39,085 nt of DNA from Bacteroidaceae bacterium (GCA_024398475.1 JAKSJB010000019.1:1-39085), one strand, 5' to 3'; shown: positions 1 to 6,980, counted from the stretch's first letter. Notes: generated by a model from the letters alone, not told the origin. A program made the numbers and translations.

Positions 1-137
1 TGAACGCCCAATAGGCAGGGTTAAATATGCGCTAAGTTAATTCCGCCAACGGGTAATATAAAAGTAATCCTCCAATGAATTCAAAAACTTTTGAGGTTCC
101 CTACAATTTTGATATGGATATATATCTATTATAATGT
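1..137. other. Upstream region of the first gene, no feature resolved
   Basis: AT-rich sequence ahead of the amidohydrolase. No convincing TTTG/TAnnTTTG promoter pair, RNA gene or coding remnant was seen. The true promoter may lie upstream of the window. Confidence 0.3.
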
Positions 138-884
138 ATGCTGATTGATTCCCACATTCACGTTGGCCAATTCAACGATCTATATTTTGCTCCATCAACT
201 ATTCACGAGTTGATGGAGCAATTGAATGTGGATTACTATGCCGTGTCCTCTACCACACAGTGCGAAGAGAACTACCCCAAAGTTCTTTCGGAAATGGAAG
301 AATTGATAAGGCTTGATGGTAAGAAAGTTCTGCCTATCATGTGGATTACGCCCGAAGCTTTACAAGGCAATATCGCCTGGTATCTGGAATCAGATATAAG
401 GTGGAGGATGCTGAAGATTCATCCGTTCCTCAACCAAACGAAATGGAAGCCGGAAGGTGATTTGTTTGCAGAAGTTCTTGATATTGCCAGGGAACTGCGT
501 TTGCCTCTTCTTATTCATACCGGTAATGAAGATTGCTGCAAAGCAAGTCTCTATGAGCAGTCTATCAAGGATAATCCAAATATAACTTTTATTTTTGCTC
601 ATGGGCGCCCGATACGATCAGCCCTACATATTGCTGTGGCTTACGATAATGCCTATGTAGATTCTGCGTTTATGCCTGTTGAACACATGTCGATGTTCAT
701 GAAATGCGCCCTTTCAGAGAAGTTGCTATGGGGTACAGATATGTGTATTCCTAAGCATTTTAACCGAAATCTTGATATGGCGATGTACTATAAGGCAAAA
801 CTTCTGGCATTCCACGAAGTCTGTACTCCAGAACAGTACGAACAAGTAACATACAATAACGCAATAAAACTCTTCAACCTATAA
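138..884 (+). CDS. Amidohydrolase (amidohydrolase_2 / TIM-barrel metal-dependent hydrolase)
   Basis: A 248-residue cytoplasmic protein without a signal peptide. It carries the landmarks of the metal-dependent amidohydrolase superfamily: D4-S-H6-I-H8 at the N-terminus (metal-binding HxH), K93/H95 in LKIHPF, H127 in LLIHTG, H155 in FAHGRP and D201 in LWGTDM. Their order and spacing fit an amidohydrolase_2-type (beta/alpha)8 barrel, which hydrolyses or decarboxylates small substrates with a bound divalent metal. The length is short but complete for the family. The substrate cannot be deduced. The stop lies one base before the next gene, so the two are probably cotranscribed. Nearest alternatives are TatD-like nucleases, but the HGRP and WGTD motifs fit amidohydrolase_2 better. 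Confidence 0.8.
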   Translation: MLIDSHIHVGQFNDLYFAPSTIHELMEQLNVDYYAVSSTTQCEENYPKVLSEMEELIRLDGKKVLPIMWITPEALQGNIAWYLESDIRWRMLKIHPFLNQTKWKPEGDLFAEVLDIARELRLPLLIHTGNEDCCKASLYEQSIKDNPNITFIFAHGRPIRSALHIAVAYDNAYVDSAFMPVEHMSMFMKCALSEKLLWGTDMCIPKHFNRNLDMAMYYKAKLLAFHEVCTPEQYEQVTYNNAIKLFNL

Positions 885-885
885 T

Positions 886-1170
886 ATGACATACGAATTT
901 GAAGCCTGTCGCGTGTCGGGCGAGGGCAATGCAGTATTTCCCGACGAGTTGATCATTGATACAGATGAAGAGGTGGTGATTCATCGCAAACCTAAGTTGA
1001 TTGGTTGTAAGGAAACCGAGATACGGTTTGGTGCAATCGCCAGCATACAGATTGACAAGCATATCCTCTTTGCAGACATCATTATTGAGACACGTGGCGG
1101 GCGTGAGATTGTGGCACGCGGTTTCACTCGTGATGATGCAGATGAGATAAAGGAATTGCTCACATGGTGA
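886..1170 (+). CDS. Small PH-like domain protein, function unknown
   Basis: A 94-residue protein starting one base after the amidohydrolase stop, so probably in the same transcript. It has no signal peptide or membrane segment. The pattern of alternating hydrophobic beta strands (DELIIDTDEEVVI, KETEIRFGAIASIQI, FADIIIETRGGREI) followed by a C-terminal helix (DADEIKELL) resembles bacterial pleckstrin-homology-like domains that stand alone in Bacteroidota. This resemblance is by eye only. A long minus-strand frame that runs antisense through this gene is part of the LRR remnant frame further right and is not taken as a gene here. Confidence 0.6.
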   Translation: MTYEFEACRVSGEGNAVFPDELIIDTDEEVVIHRKPKLIGCKETEIRFGAIASIQIDKHILFADIIIETRGGREIVARGFTRDDADEIKELLTW

Positions 1171-1242
1171 TAAATTCGCCGAAAAATTGAATTTTGGCAA
1201 TAAGTTTACTATATCATACGCGTAATCAAAAAACAGGTAATT

Positions 1243-1434
1243 ATGAAGAGGACAAAGATTTTCGTTGATATGGACGGAGTGCTGGTAAACTTCCAAAGTG
1301 GTATTGGTAAGTTGGATGAGACTACTAAACGAGAATGCACTTTTGCCAATCTCTTTCAGACTATTTGGCAAGGTGATGCTTGTCAGGCGAGGACATCCCT
1401 GAAATGCCATTTTTCCAATCACTTCAAGAGTTGA
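1243..1434 (+). pseudogene. 5' fragment of a 5'(3')-deoxyribonucleotidase-like HAD gene
   Basis: The first about 31 codons read as the N-terminus of the bacterial 5'(3')-deoxyribonucleotidase (NT5C) family: KIFVDMDGVLVNFQSGI contains the HAD motif I DMDGV with the nucleophile and acid/base aspartates D9 and D11, followed by the helix KLDETTKRE. Intact members are about 150-200 residues. After about position 1336 the frame turns into the complement of leucine-rich-repeat coding sequence, so HAD motifs II-IV are missing. The 63-residue ORF is therefore a truncated gene with a foreign tail. The junction indicates a rearrangement that removed the 3' part. The family assignment rests on the N-terminal motif only. 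Confidence 0.65.
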
Positions 1435-1803
1435 AGGAAGGTCAATCGAGGCAAGTTTCTCACAACCGAAATGCCATCCGTTCTGACCATGGAAACAGCT
1501 CTTTGCAATTTCTTTGAGCCCTTCGTGCAATTCTATATCAGTGAGACTGTGGCAATAGCAGTATTGGCACCATTTGAAAGATAACTCAGGGATTTTGGCA
1601 ACACGATTGTCCTCAGGGATTCGCATCCAGAGAATGTATATTCCTCAATCTTGGTTATACCTTCAGGCAGAATCAGCATATAGTGAAGAAATGCTCACCA
1701 TGTCCTCATCAATCACACAGTATTTGAAATTTCCGTCGGAAAAGGTCGTGCCGGCATTACCTGATTTTTCTTTAGGCTCATCATAAAGCAGCAGGTTGGC
1801 TTT
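1336..1803 (-). pseudogene. Degraded BspA-like leucine-rich-repeat (LRR_5) gene remnant
   Basis: Read on the minus strand from 1803 downward, the frame continuing after the DUF4419 stop gives a non-repetitive stretch ending at a TGA at 1665-1663. From about 1670 to 1560 a second frame carries LPEGITKIEEYTFSGCESL, a clear LRR_5 unit. From about 1555 the first frame resumes with IELHEGLKEIAKSCF, IDLPSTLEVIGKMAF and ITLPNSLKEIGKSAF. The LRR signal thus switches frame twice, which fits two roughly compensating indels. It stops abruptly at about 1336, where the nucleotidase fragment begins on the other strand. Intact BspA-like proteins are secreted surface adhesins with many such units. Only about four units remain here and no start or signal peptide belongs to them. 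Confidence 0.65.
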
Positions 1804-3096
1804 CTAATACTCCTCCTGTTCTTTCTTTTTCCGCTCTTCTTCCCTTTTCTTTCTGAGTTCTTCCCTTCTGGCTTCTTCCTTGGCTTCCTCTTCGGCAAGT
1901 TCCTCCTTGCTGCGTTCCACACCAGCCAGCCAACCAATCTTTGGTTTCAGCGTGTGTGTTTCCTCATCGACTTCCACACCCACAAATCCAGCCATCAGTA
2001 TCATTTGGTATTCAGCCGATGTGAAATCAGGATATACGAAAGTGTATTTCAGGTCAACCTTTGTGATGTCCCTCATCATGTTGCGACGAATGTCAACTTT
2101 ATTTGGTGTCCTGACCCCTTTTTCGCAGTAAGGGAACAGTTTCAGAAACCAACCGTCATACGGAGTAGGTGTGGCTTTGTTTACTCCTCCGCACCCTGCA
2201 GAACTGGAACGTAGGCGGTCGGGACGGTCTATCATCACGATGTCTTTCCAGAATGCCTGGTTTGGATGCCCTTCCGATGCAGTTATGAACTCCTGAAGAA
2301 TCGGCTTGAGTTCCGCAACCCACCATCCCAACTTGTATTTTTTCAGTTTCATCGTTTTTTCCAACACGTTCCGCCAGTCATCAGGAGTTCCTTCCAATGT
2401 GATGCTTGGTATGCCGCAGGAATAATAAAATGCCTTATAGGTAAAATATTCCCTGAGTGCTCCCATGAGAGTCATCTGCGAAGCAATACGTGCCGTGAGT
2501 GAGGTAGTAGAGAAATCAGCCGTTATGGTATTCACGAGGTCCTCCTTCACGTATCTGTCCATCTCCTGAGTGAAACCGGAAATAACCGCCTGCCAGTCAG
2601 CATCCTCCGCCAGCAAGTCTTTTTCCGACTCTATCTCAAGTTCTTTTTTCCCTTCATGACTTACGATACTCTGACGCAGTTCCTCATGGTAGGCATCTAC
2701 ATGGGCTGCAAATCCCTGGCATATAAGCATCCAGATAATGTCGGGGGAAAGAACCAATGAACAATGGTTGGCGAAGGCGTATGTGAAAGTCGTGTAGGCT
2801 TCGTCCTGTCCTAAATGAAATATACTGTCCTCCCTGAAACTTGAAGTAACATACTTATACTTGAATTCGGAATTTCCATTTGGTGAAAAACTGTCCTGTT
2901 TCTTGTCCGAAAAATCCTTTGCCTCGGATAGAAGTGCGTCAGCGCGTTTCCTGCCGCTCATCGGTTTCAGATGCAGTTCCTTCATCGGCAGGTCTTCATC
3001 TACTGTGAATGTCACACCCTTGTCGGTCTTCGTCACCTGAGCCTGGCATATTGCAGCACAGGCAACCATAATAATAGATACAATAACTTTTTTCAT
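1804..3096 (-). CDS. DUF4419-containing secreted protein
   Basis: A 430-residue protein with a cleavable-looking signal peptide (residues 1-20, ending CQAQ). The segment with FTYAFANHCSLVLSPDIIWMLICQGFAAHVDAY is the hallmark of DUF4419, a domain of unknown function also found in fungi and myxobacteria. The last about 35 residues are an extremely charged Glu/Lys/Arg-rich helix. The start ATG overlaps the stop of the upstream gene (ATGA, 3096-3093), indicating translational coupling. The stop is TAG at 1806-1804. The same frame then stays open for 46 codons into the degraded LRR region, so the protein may once have been longer. The function is unknown; an extracytoplasmic location is inferred from the signal peptide. 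Confidence 0.75.
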   Translation of the reverse strand: MKKVIVSIIMVACAAICQAQVTKTDKGVTFTVDEDLPMKELHLKPMSGRKRADALLSEAKDFSDKKQDSFSPNGNSEFKYKYVTSSFREDSIFHLGQDEAYTTFTYAFANHCSLVLSPDIIWMLICQGFAAHVDAYHEELRQSIVSHEGKKELEIESEKDLLAEDADWQAVISGFTQEMDRYVKEDLVNTITADFSTTSLTARIASQMTLMGALREYFTYKAFYYSCGIPSITLEGTPDDWRNVLEKTMKLKKYKLGWWVAELKPILQEFITASEGHPNQAFWKDIVMIDRPDRLRSSSAGCGGVNKATPTPYDGWFLKLFPYCEKGVRTPNKVDIRRNMMRDITKVDLKYTFVYPDFTSAEYQMILMAGFVGVEVDEETHTLKPKIGWLAGVERSKEELAEEEAKEEARREELRKKREEERKKKEQEEY

Positions 3097-3881
3097 AATT
3101 TATGTTGTTTGTTTTGATTTTCGTTGTTATACGGGGTCAGTTCGTGGTATGGCAACTTGACAGGACGGTCGTTGCTGAACAGTTTTCTGAAACGTATTGT
3201 CATTGACTCAACTTCCGGCAGCAATGCTTCGGTTGCATCCCTGTCCTGTTGTGAAACTGCCTCGCAGCATTTGTCCATCAGTTTCACAAGGTTGAAACAC
3301 AAACCCTTGAATGGTGAATGACATTTTGCTTCTTGATATTGTGAAAGGAAGAAACAGCTGGTGCCGTCAACAATTGACCAATCCTTTTTAGCCGTATCGG
3401 GAGCAGCGGAATATACTGCGTAATCAATAAGGCTGGACAAGGCAAGACATAACTTTTCGGATACTCCGAGTGTGTCCCTCTTGATTTCCGGCATGTGGCG
3501 GGTAATGCTTCTGATGTGTTCATAGTCATCGCTGTCTAAGTCTTCCAATTCATCTACATCATATTCCTCAAGGATTTCTTCAATAGACCTCTGGGGACTG
3601 CTATAGTAACTTAAATACATGTTTTCCTTGCTCTTTGAATGTATGAGTTTATGAGACATGCAGTTTACCATGAGCGAATATTCAGAAGTGAAGGACGGGG
3701 CAGCGATATAGAGAGCAAAACCATCAATGGATTTCCTTTCACCAATCTCAGCCAAACTGTCTCTAAGACCGATATGGTAGGAGTCTTTAGTGTTACTGAG
3801 TTTGGCAGGTATCAATCTGTCCTGAGCCGTAATCATTATAGTTGGCAACGTCAGCAATATGATTGTAAGGATTTTTCCCAT
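3093..3881 (-). CDS. Secreted protein of unknown function
   Basis: I place the start at 3881, not at the upstream in-frame ATG at 3917, because a good promoter -7 box (3915-3922) overlaps the upstream ATG. The chosen start also gives a clean signal peptide, MGKILTIILLTLPTIMITAQ. The resulting protein is 262 residues, predicted extracytoplasmic and largely helical in the second half, with an acidic patch (EEILEEYDVDELEDLDSDDYE) around residues 95-115. No known family was recognised. Its stop overlaps the start of the DUF4419 gene by four bases, so the two products are likely made together and may act together. A promoter sits directly upstream. Confidence 0.65.
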   Translation of the reverse strand: MGKILTIILLTLPTIMITAQDRLIPAKLSNTKDSYHIGLRDSLAEIGERKSIDGFALYIAAPSFTSEYSLMVNCMSHKLIHSKSKENMYLSYYSSPQRSIEEILEEYDVDELEDLDSDDYEHIRSITRHMPEIKRDTLGVSEKLCLALSSLIDYAVYSAAPDTAKKDWSIVDGTSCFFLSQYQEAKCHSPFKGLCFNLVKLMDKCCEAVSQQDRDATEALLPEVESMTIRFRKLFSNDRPVKLPYHELTPYNNENQNKQHKL

Positions 3882-3914
3882 AATGTTGGTTTTGGCTTGA
3901 TTTGTTTCATGCAG

Positions 3915-3946
3915 CAAAGTTACAGAAATTATTTCATATTACCAAA
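3915..3946 (-). promoter_or_regulatory. Bacteroidota sigma-ABfr-type promoter for the secreted-protein/DUF4419 operon
   Basis: On the minus strand TTTG (3946-3943), 20 nt, then TAACTTTG (3922-3915). This matches the -33 TTTG / -7 TAnnTTTG consensus. It implies an mRNA start near 3908 and a short leader before the ATG at 3881. Confidence 0.7.
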
Positions 3947-4006
3947 TAAATCTGTCTGCAGTTTCGTGATAAAATGTCGGTATACTCCGGCTTTCTGATG
4001 ATTTTC

Positions 4007-5347
4007 TCAGAACTCCACGTCCACGCCTATGCCGACCACCGCATTCTTCCTGCTGTATGTAGCGACGGATTGATCCGTAGTTACCGTGTGGTCGGTATAG
4101 TTTGTCTGGAAATAGGCAAGGTTCACCTTGATGCTGCGGCTTACCCTTGCACCCACGCCGAATCCGAAACTGTAACTGTCGAGAGTGAAACTCATGTCCG
4201 AGATGTTTGCATCCTTCTGGTCGTATATGGTTTTCTGCATACCGGCACTCACCTCCAGAAACCGGCATACATCGTATTCGGCACCAAGCGTCACCTCATT
4301 CGTGTTGCCCACAAGGTCGCTGCTCCATTGACGTGTGTCGGTATCAAGATAATGATGGTAACCGAGGTTCAGCCGCAGAGGCTCAATAGGAGTCACCTGA
4401 ACACCCACGGCGAGGAGGGTAGGCAGGTCGATGGAAGTCTCTGCATCGTTGAGGAATCCGCTGAACGAAGGCTGACGTGCAGCCAGTTCGTTGAACGAGT
4501 CGCTGTTGTCGGCATCATTCCTGACGGTGAGATGGGTGCGCATCTCCAACTTAGCGGCAAAGTTAAGATACTTGTTTGGCCTGTAGTCAATACCGAAAAC
4601 AGGAGCAACGCCGAATCCCGTCTGGTCGCAGTCGAGTGAAAGGTCAGCAAGGGCAGGACTTACCGACTTGTCAATTACCATACCGTTTGCCATCCTGAAC
4701 TTCATGTCGGTGAGATGTCCCGTGTAGTTGTTCATGGCATATACAGCCCTCAATCCGGCAGAAACGCTCAACTTGTCGGATATCCTGCGGGCGGCAGCCA
4801 ACGTAATTCCGAAGTCGAAACTACTGCCTTTTACGTAGCAGTCGGCACTATAGCCGCCGAAGTCCTTGCCGAGAGTACTCAACGCCTTGCTTCCCACAAG
4901 AGCCTCAAAAGCAGCCACACCTTGTCTGAACTCACAACTGCCGCCGCCTCCGATGATACCGAAACCAAACTGATAGCTCCATGCCCCCTTGTTGTAGATA
5001 CCATACAGGGACGGTTGGATAGGCACGTTCACCCTTCCGGGATAGACCTTGCTTCCGTCTGTTTCAGTAGAAGGAGCGGTGAAGTTATACTTGAACAGGT
5101 CTCCGTAACTTACACGTCCGTCTCTATGCTGATGTACTGTCTGCCAGTTGAACTGAAAATGAAATCCCTCATCCAGAAAAGCAGTACCTGCAGGATTGTA
5201 ATAGACACCGTCGGTTCCTATACTTGCATCACGCGAAGGATTGCGGAGGAACTGAATACTCTGATTTGTGTTTGTGAGGTAGTCTCCAGCCTTTAGTGGA
5301 GATACCAGGGTGCAAACCAATGCACCGATAAAAAGTCGCTGTTTCAT
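4007..5347 (-). CDS. FadL/OMPP1/TodX-family outer-membrane transport protein
   Basis: A 446-residue outer-membrane protein with a signal peptide (about residues 1-20, ending PLKA). After the leader it has the family signature in which an N-terminal hatch is followed by DGVYYNPAGTAFL. Alternating amphipathic strands then run to the C-terminus, which ends in a beta signal-like VGIGVDVEF. FadL-family barrels let hydrophobic compounds such as long-chain fatty acids or aromatic compounds cross the outer membrane. The length fits the family. It is monocistronic, with its own promoter immediately upstream and convergent or distant neighbours. The substrate is unknown. Confidence 0.85.
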   Translation of the reverse strand: MKQRLFIGALVCTLVSPLKAGDYLTNTNQSIQFLRNPSRDASIGTDGVYYNPAGTAFLDEGFHFQFNWQTVHQHRDGRVSYGDLFKYNFTAPSTETDGSKVYPGRVNVPIQPSLYGIYNKGAWSYQFGFGIIGGGGSCEFRQGVAAFEALVGSKALSTLGKDFGGYSADCYVKGSSFDFGITLAAARRISDKLSVSAGLRAVYAMNNYTGHLTDMKFRMANGMVIDKSVSPALADLSLDCDQTGFGVAPVFGIDYRPNKYLNFAAKLEMRTHLTVRNDADNSDSFNELAARQPSFSGFLNDAETSIDLPTLLAVGVQVTPIEPLRLNLGYHHYLDTDTRQWSSDLVGNTNEVTLGAEYDVCRFLEVSAGMQKTIYDQKDANISDMSFTLDSYSFGFGVGARVSRSIKVNLAYFQTNYTDHTVTTDQSVATYSRKNAVVGIGVDVEF

Positions 5348-5351
5348 GCTG

Positions 5352-5383
5352 CAAAGGTATGTGAGTAAATTATACTGACCAAA
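5352..5383 (-). promoter_or_regulatory. Promoter of the FadL-type gene
   Basis: On the minus strand TTTG (5383-5380), 20 nt, then TACCTTTG (5359-5352), a strong match to the Bacteroidota consensus. The ATG follows only a few bases after the -7 box, so the leader must be extremely short, possibly leaderless. Confidence 0.7.
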
Positions 5384-5411
5384 GAAAAAATGAAAAAAAT
5401 TATTCCGATTT

Positions 5412-5446
5412 CACACTCTATATGCCGAGTGTGCATGAATTCGGCA
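5412..5446. repeat. Two overlapping, mutually exclusive inverted repeats upstream of the FadL promoter
   Basis: CACACTC (5412-5418) pairs with GAGTGTG (5427-5433), and TGCCGA (5423-5428) pairs with TCGGCA (5441-5446). The two hairpins share bases, so only one can form at a time. They sit just upstream of the FadL-type promoter and could be an operator or part of a degraded repeat. Confidence 0.4.
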
Positions 5447-5484
5447 AAATCTTTGCACACCTATATGGGTAAGAGCGCAACGAA

Positions 5485-5539
5485 TTTTTTTTGGTTCATC
5501 TGACAAAAACTACGCATTTGTCGGATGAACCTAAAAAAA
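5485..5539. repeat. 55-bp imperfect palindrome
   Basis: Arms of 23 nt (5485-5507 and 5517-5539) match except for one mismatch and one T/C difference, and the spacer is 9 nt. The T-run lies before the left arm and the A-run after the right arm, so this is not a standard intrinsic terminator for the plus strand. It lies between the FadL gene and the dispersed repeat. Confidence 0.55.
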
Positions 5540-5680
5540 GAGGGCTGAAAGTCCGACACTCTACAGCCCAATCCGTAAGGGTTGGGTATCTGTAGGGCAG
5601 AAAGACAAAAGACCTTAGCCCACAACCCGAAGGGGTGTGCCGTAGTCTTTGCGTTTGCGTTAGGGTTTACGTTCTTCCCC
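5534..5680. repeat. Dispersed intergenic repeat, copy A
   Basis: A 46-nt block (5541-5586) is identical to 38882-38927. It can fold as GGGCTG...CAGCCC or as CCCAATCC-GTAA-GGGTTGGG, which share the CCC. It is followed by the block CACAACCCGAAGGGGTGTG (5621-5639), shared with three other intergenic sites in this window, and a GCGTTTGCGTTAGGGTTT-type string. On the minus strand the region reads through the peptide motifs AHPFGLWAKV and NPYGLGCRV in one frame. Confidence 0.75.
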
Positions 5681-5715
5681 CCCCTTGAGGGGGTTAGGGG
5701 GCTACTCATTGGCCA

Positions 5716-5919
5716 TTATGCCACAAAGTACCTTCCAAATGTGGTCTGGGTGCTGAAATTCAGAAGCGCTTCATGTGCTCCGAGAACGGGGAAAATCATC
5801 GGAACAATGGGTTCATACATGTCTTTTGATACCTGAGAGAGCAGGATTTTGATACATTCTGTGCCTTTGCCGAGTGTCGGCATCGCAGGCGCAGTAGGTT
5901 TTGAAATATCGTACTTCAT
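5716..5919 (-). pseudogene. Possible N-terminal remnant of a mobile-element DUF3987-type protein
   Basis: A 67-residue ORF. Its first about 48 residues (starting MKYDISKPTAPAMP, containing LLSQVSKDMYEPIVPMIFPV and ending LGAH) resemble, from memory, the N-terminus of DUF3987 primase/helicase-like proteins found on Bacteroidales mobile elements. The last about 19 residues do not continue that family's N-terminal region as I recall it, so an internal deletion or truncation is likely. The ORF sits just downstream of an unusual nested inverted repeat (5960-6106), as expected for an element end or control region. The family assignment is tentative. It could also be a genuine small protein. Confidence 0.4.
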
Positions 5920-5959
5920 TGTAAATCTGCTTTTTAGATGAATAAATAAAAAGCCGAGC

Positions 5960-6106
5960 GTTCCAGTTCCAGTTGTTCCAGTTGTTTTTTTGAGGTTCCA
6001 TTTTTCTTCTATATTATATATAACTATATATATATTAATTAGTTATATAGTTATTAAAGGGATGTTTCATACCTTTGATTTTAATTGGAACAACTGGAAC
6101 TGGAAC
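5960..6106. repeat. Nested inverted repeat: 21-bp outer arms, 11-bp inner arms, AT-rich core
   Basis: The 21 nt at 5960-5980 are the perfect reverse complement of 6086-6106. Each arm is itself built from TTCCAG/GTTCCA direct repeats. Between them lies an AT-rich core holding a second perfect inverted repeat, 6020-6030 with 6044-6054 (ATAACTATATA type). The whole lies upstream of the ORF at 5919-5716. The arrangement suggests a protein-binding or recombination/replication site of a mobile element. Confidence 0.65.
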
Positions 6107-6119
6107 AACTGAAACACTC

Positions 6120-6549
6120 GGTCGTGTCGTTTTTACTATTTTTTACCTTCCCCTACTTTGGGTGGCCATTGGCCATTAGCCATTAGCTTTTCGTTAGGGG
6201 CTGGAGCCCTTTGGGTAGCCATTAGCCATTAGCCTTTGCGTTTGCGTTAGGGTTTGCGTTTTATTTATCCACGAATTAGTGAATTAGTGAAATGATTATG
6301 CATGTACTTGGATTGGGGAATTAAACTCGGCGTTCGAATTACAGGACACGTCTGGGTGGGTACTTTGTGTGCTTCGCACAGTCGATGAGAAAAAACAAAA
6401 GAAATCGAAGATTGAGTATCTTTGATTGCGACGACCGGAGGTTTGTCTCCGCAAAGGAGTGCCGAAGGCTTAAAAAACAAAAGAAAACATTTTGCGTTAG
6501 CAAATTAAACTATTAAGCCCTTAAATCTTTAAACCCTTACCTTCCCCCT
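6120..6549. other. Gene-free stretch with short dispersed repeats
   Basis: Contains strings of GCCATTGGCC/GCCATTAGCC (about 6160-6235), a GCGTTTGCGTTAGGGTTTGC string (about 6236-6258) shared in reverse orientation with 38808-38856, and a short TGTGC-TTC-GCACA hairpin string (about 6366-6384) shared with about 30466-30483. No intact gene was recognised. Confidence 0.5.
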
Positions 6550-6794
6550 TGAGGGGGGGGTAGGGAGCTACTCGTAGACTCTTAGAATCCCCATAGCATT
6601 CGTCTGGAAGACGATACAGCGAGCCTTAGCGAGCGGTGGGTAACCCCGTACGCCTAACGTAGTGGCGTGCGGGGATAGAGAAACGACAAAAATCCTTACC
6701 TTAGCCCACAACCCGAAGGGGTGTGCCGTAGAAACTCGTTGACTTGTTGACTCGTAGACTCGTTGACTCAAAAAGCCATTGGCCAATGGCTTTT
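6550..6794. repeat. Dispersed intergenic repeat, copy B
   Basis: About 200 nt (6571-6769) are close to identical with copy C (30545-30741). It includes TCGTC-TGGAA-GACGA, an 11-bp hairpin (6644-6654 with 6664-6674), the shared CACAACCCGAAGGGGTGTG block (6707-6725), and octamers CTCGTTGA/CTTGTTGA/CTCGTAGA (6735-6766). A perfect 24-nt palindrome (6771-6794) with A-run and T-run ends could act as a terminator in both directions. A minus-strand frame stays open through it but does not look like a conserved gene. Confidence 0.75.
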
Positions 6795-6796
6795 AT

Positions 6797-6840
6797 GAGT
6801 CAGTAACGAGTCAGTTATGAGTCAGTAACGAGTCAGTAAC
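6797..6840. repeat. 11-bp tandem repeat, four units
   Basis: Four consecutive 11-nt units, GAGTCAGTAAC (units 1, 3, 4) and GAGTCAGTTAT (unit 2), follow directly on copy B. One unit is about one helical turn. Confidence 0.85.
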
Positions 6841-6880
6841 GACTCCCTAAGGATTGGAAAGGTTTTGGGGTTGTAAACTT

Positions 6881-6980
6881 TTTCAGTACGATGTCAAAGA
6901 TTTCAGGAAAATGCAAACGATTTCAGGAAAGAGTAATGCATTTCAGTACGATGTCAAATAATTCAGTATAAGACATCAGT
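6881..6980. repeat. 20-bp tandem repeat, five units
   Basis: Five units in exact 20-nt register begin at 6881, 6901, 6921, 6941 and 6961, each opening with TTTCAG or ATTCAG. Units 1 and 4 are nearly identical (TTTCAGTACGATGTCAAAGA versus ...AATA). Units 2 and 3 share TTTCAGGAAA. No ORF explains the periodicity. Confidence 0.8.

Noticed and set aside
874..1626. Minus-strand frame of 250 codons treated as a complete gene
   Set aside because: Only about the first third carries LRR sequence. The rest is antisense to the nucleotidase fragment and to the PH-like gene, so it was recorded as a pseudogene remnant.
6735..6840. CRISPR array from short repeated units
   Set aside because: Units are 8 or 11 nt and directly adjacent, without spacers, and there are no cas genes.
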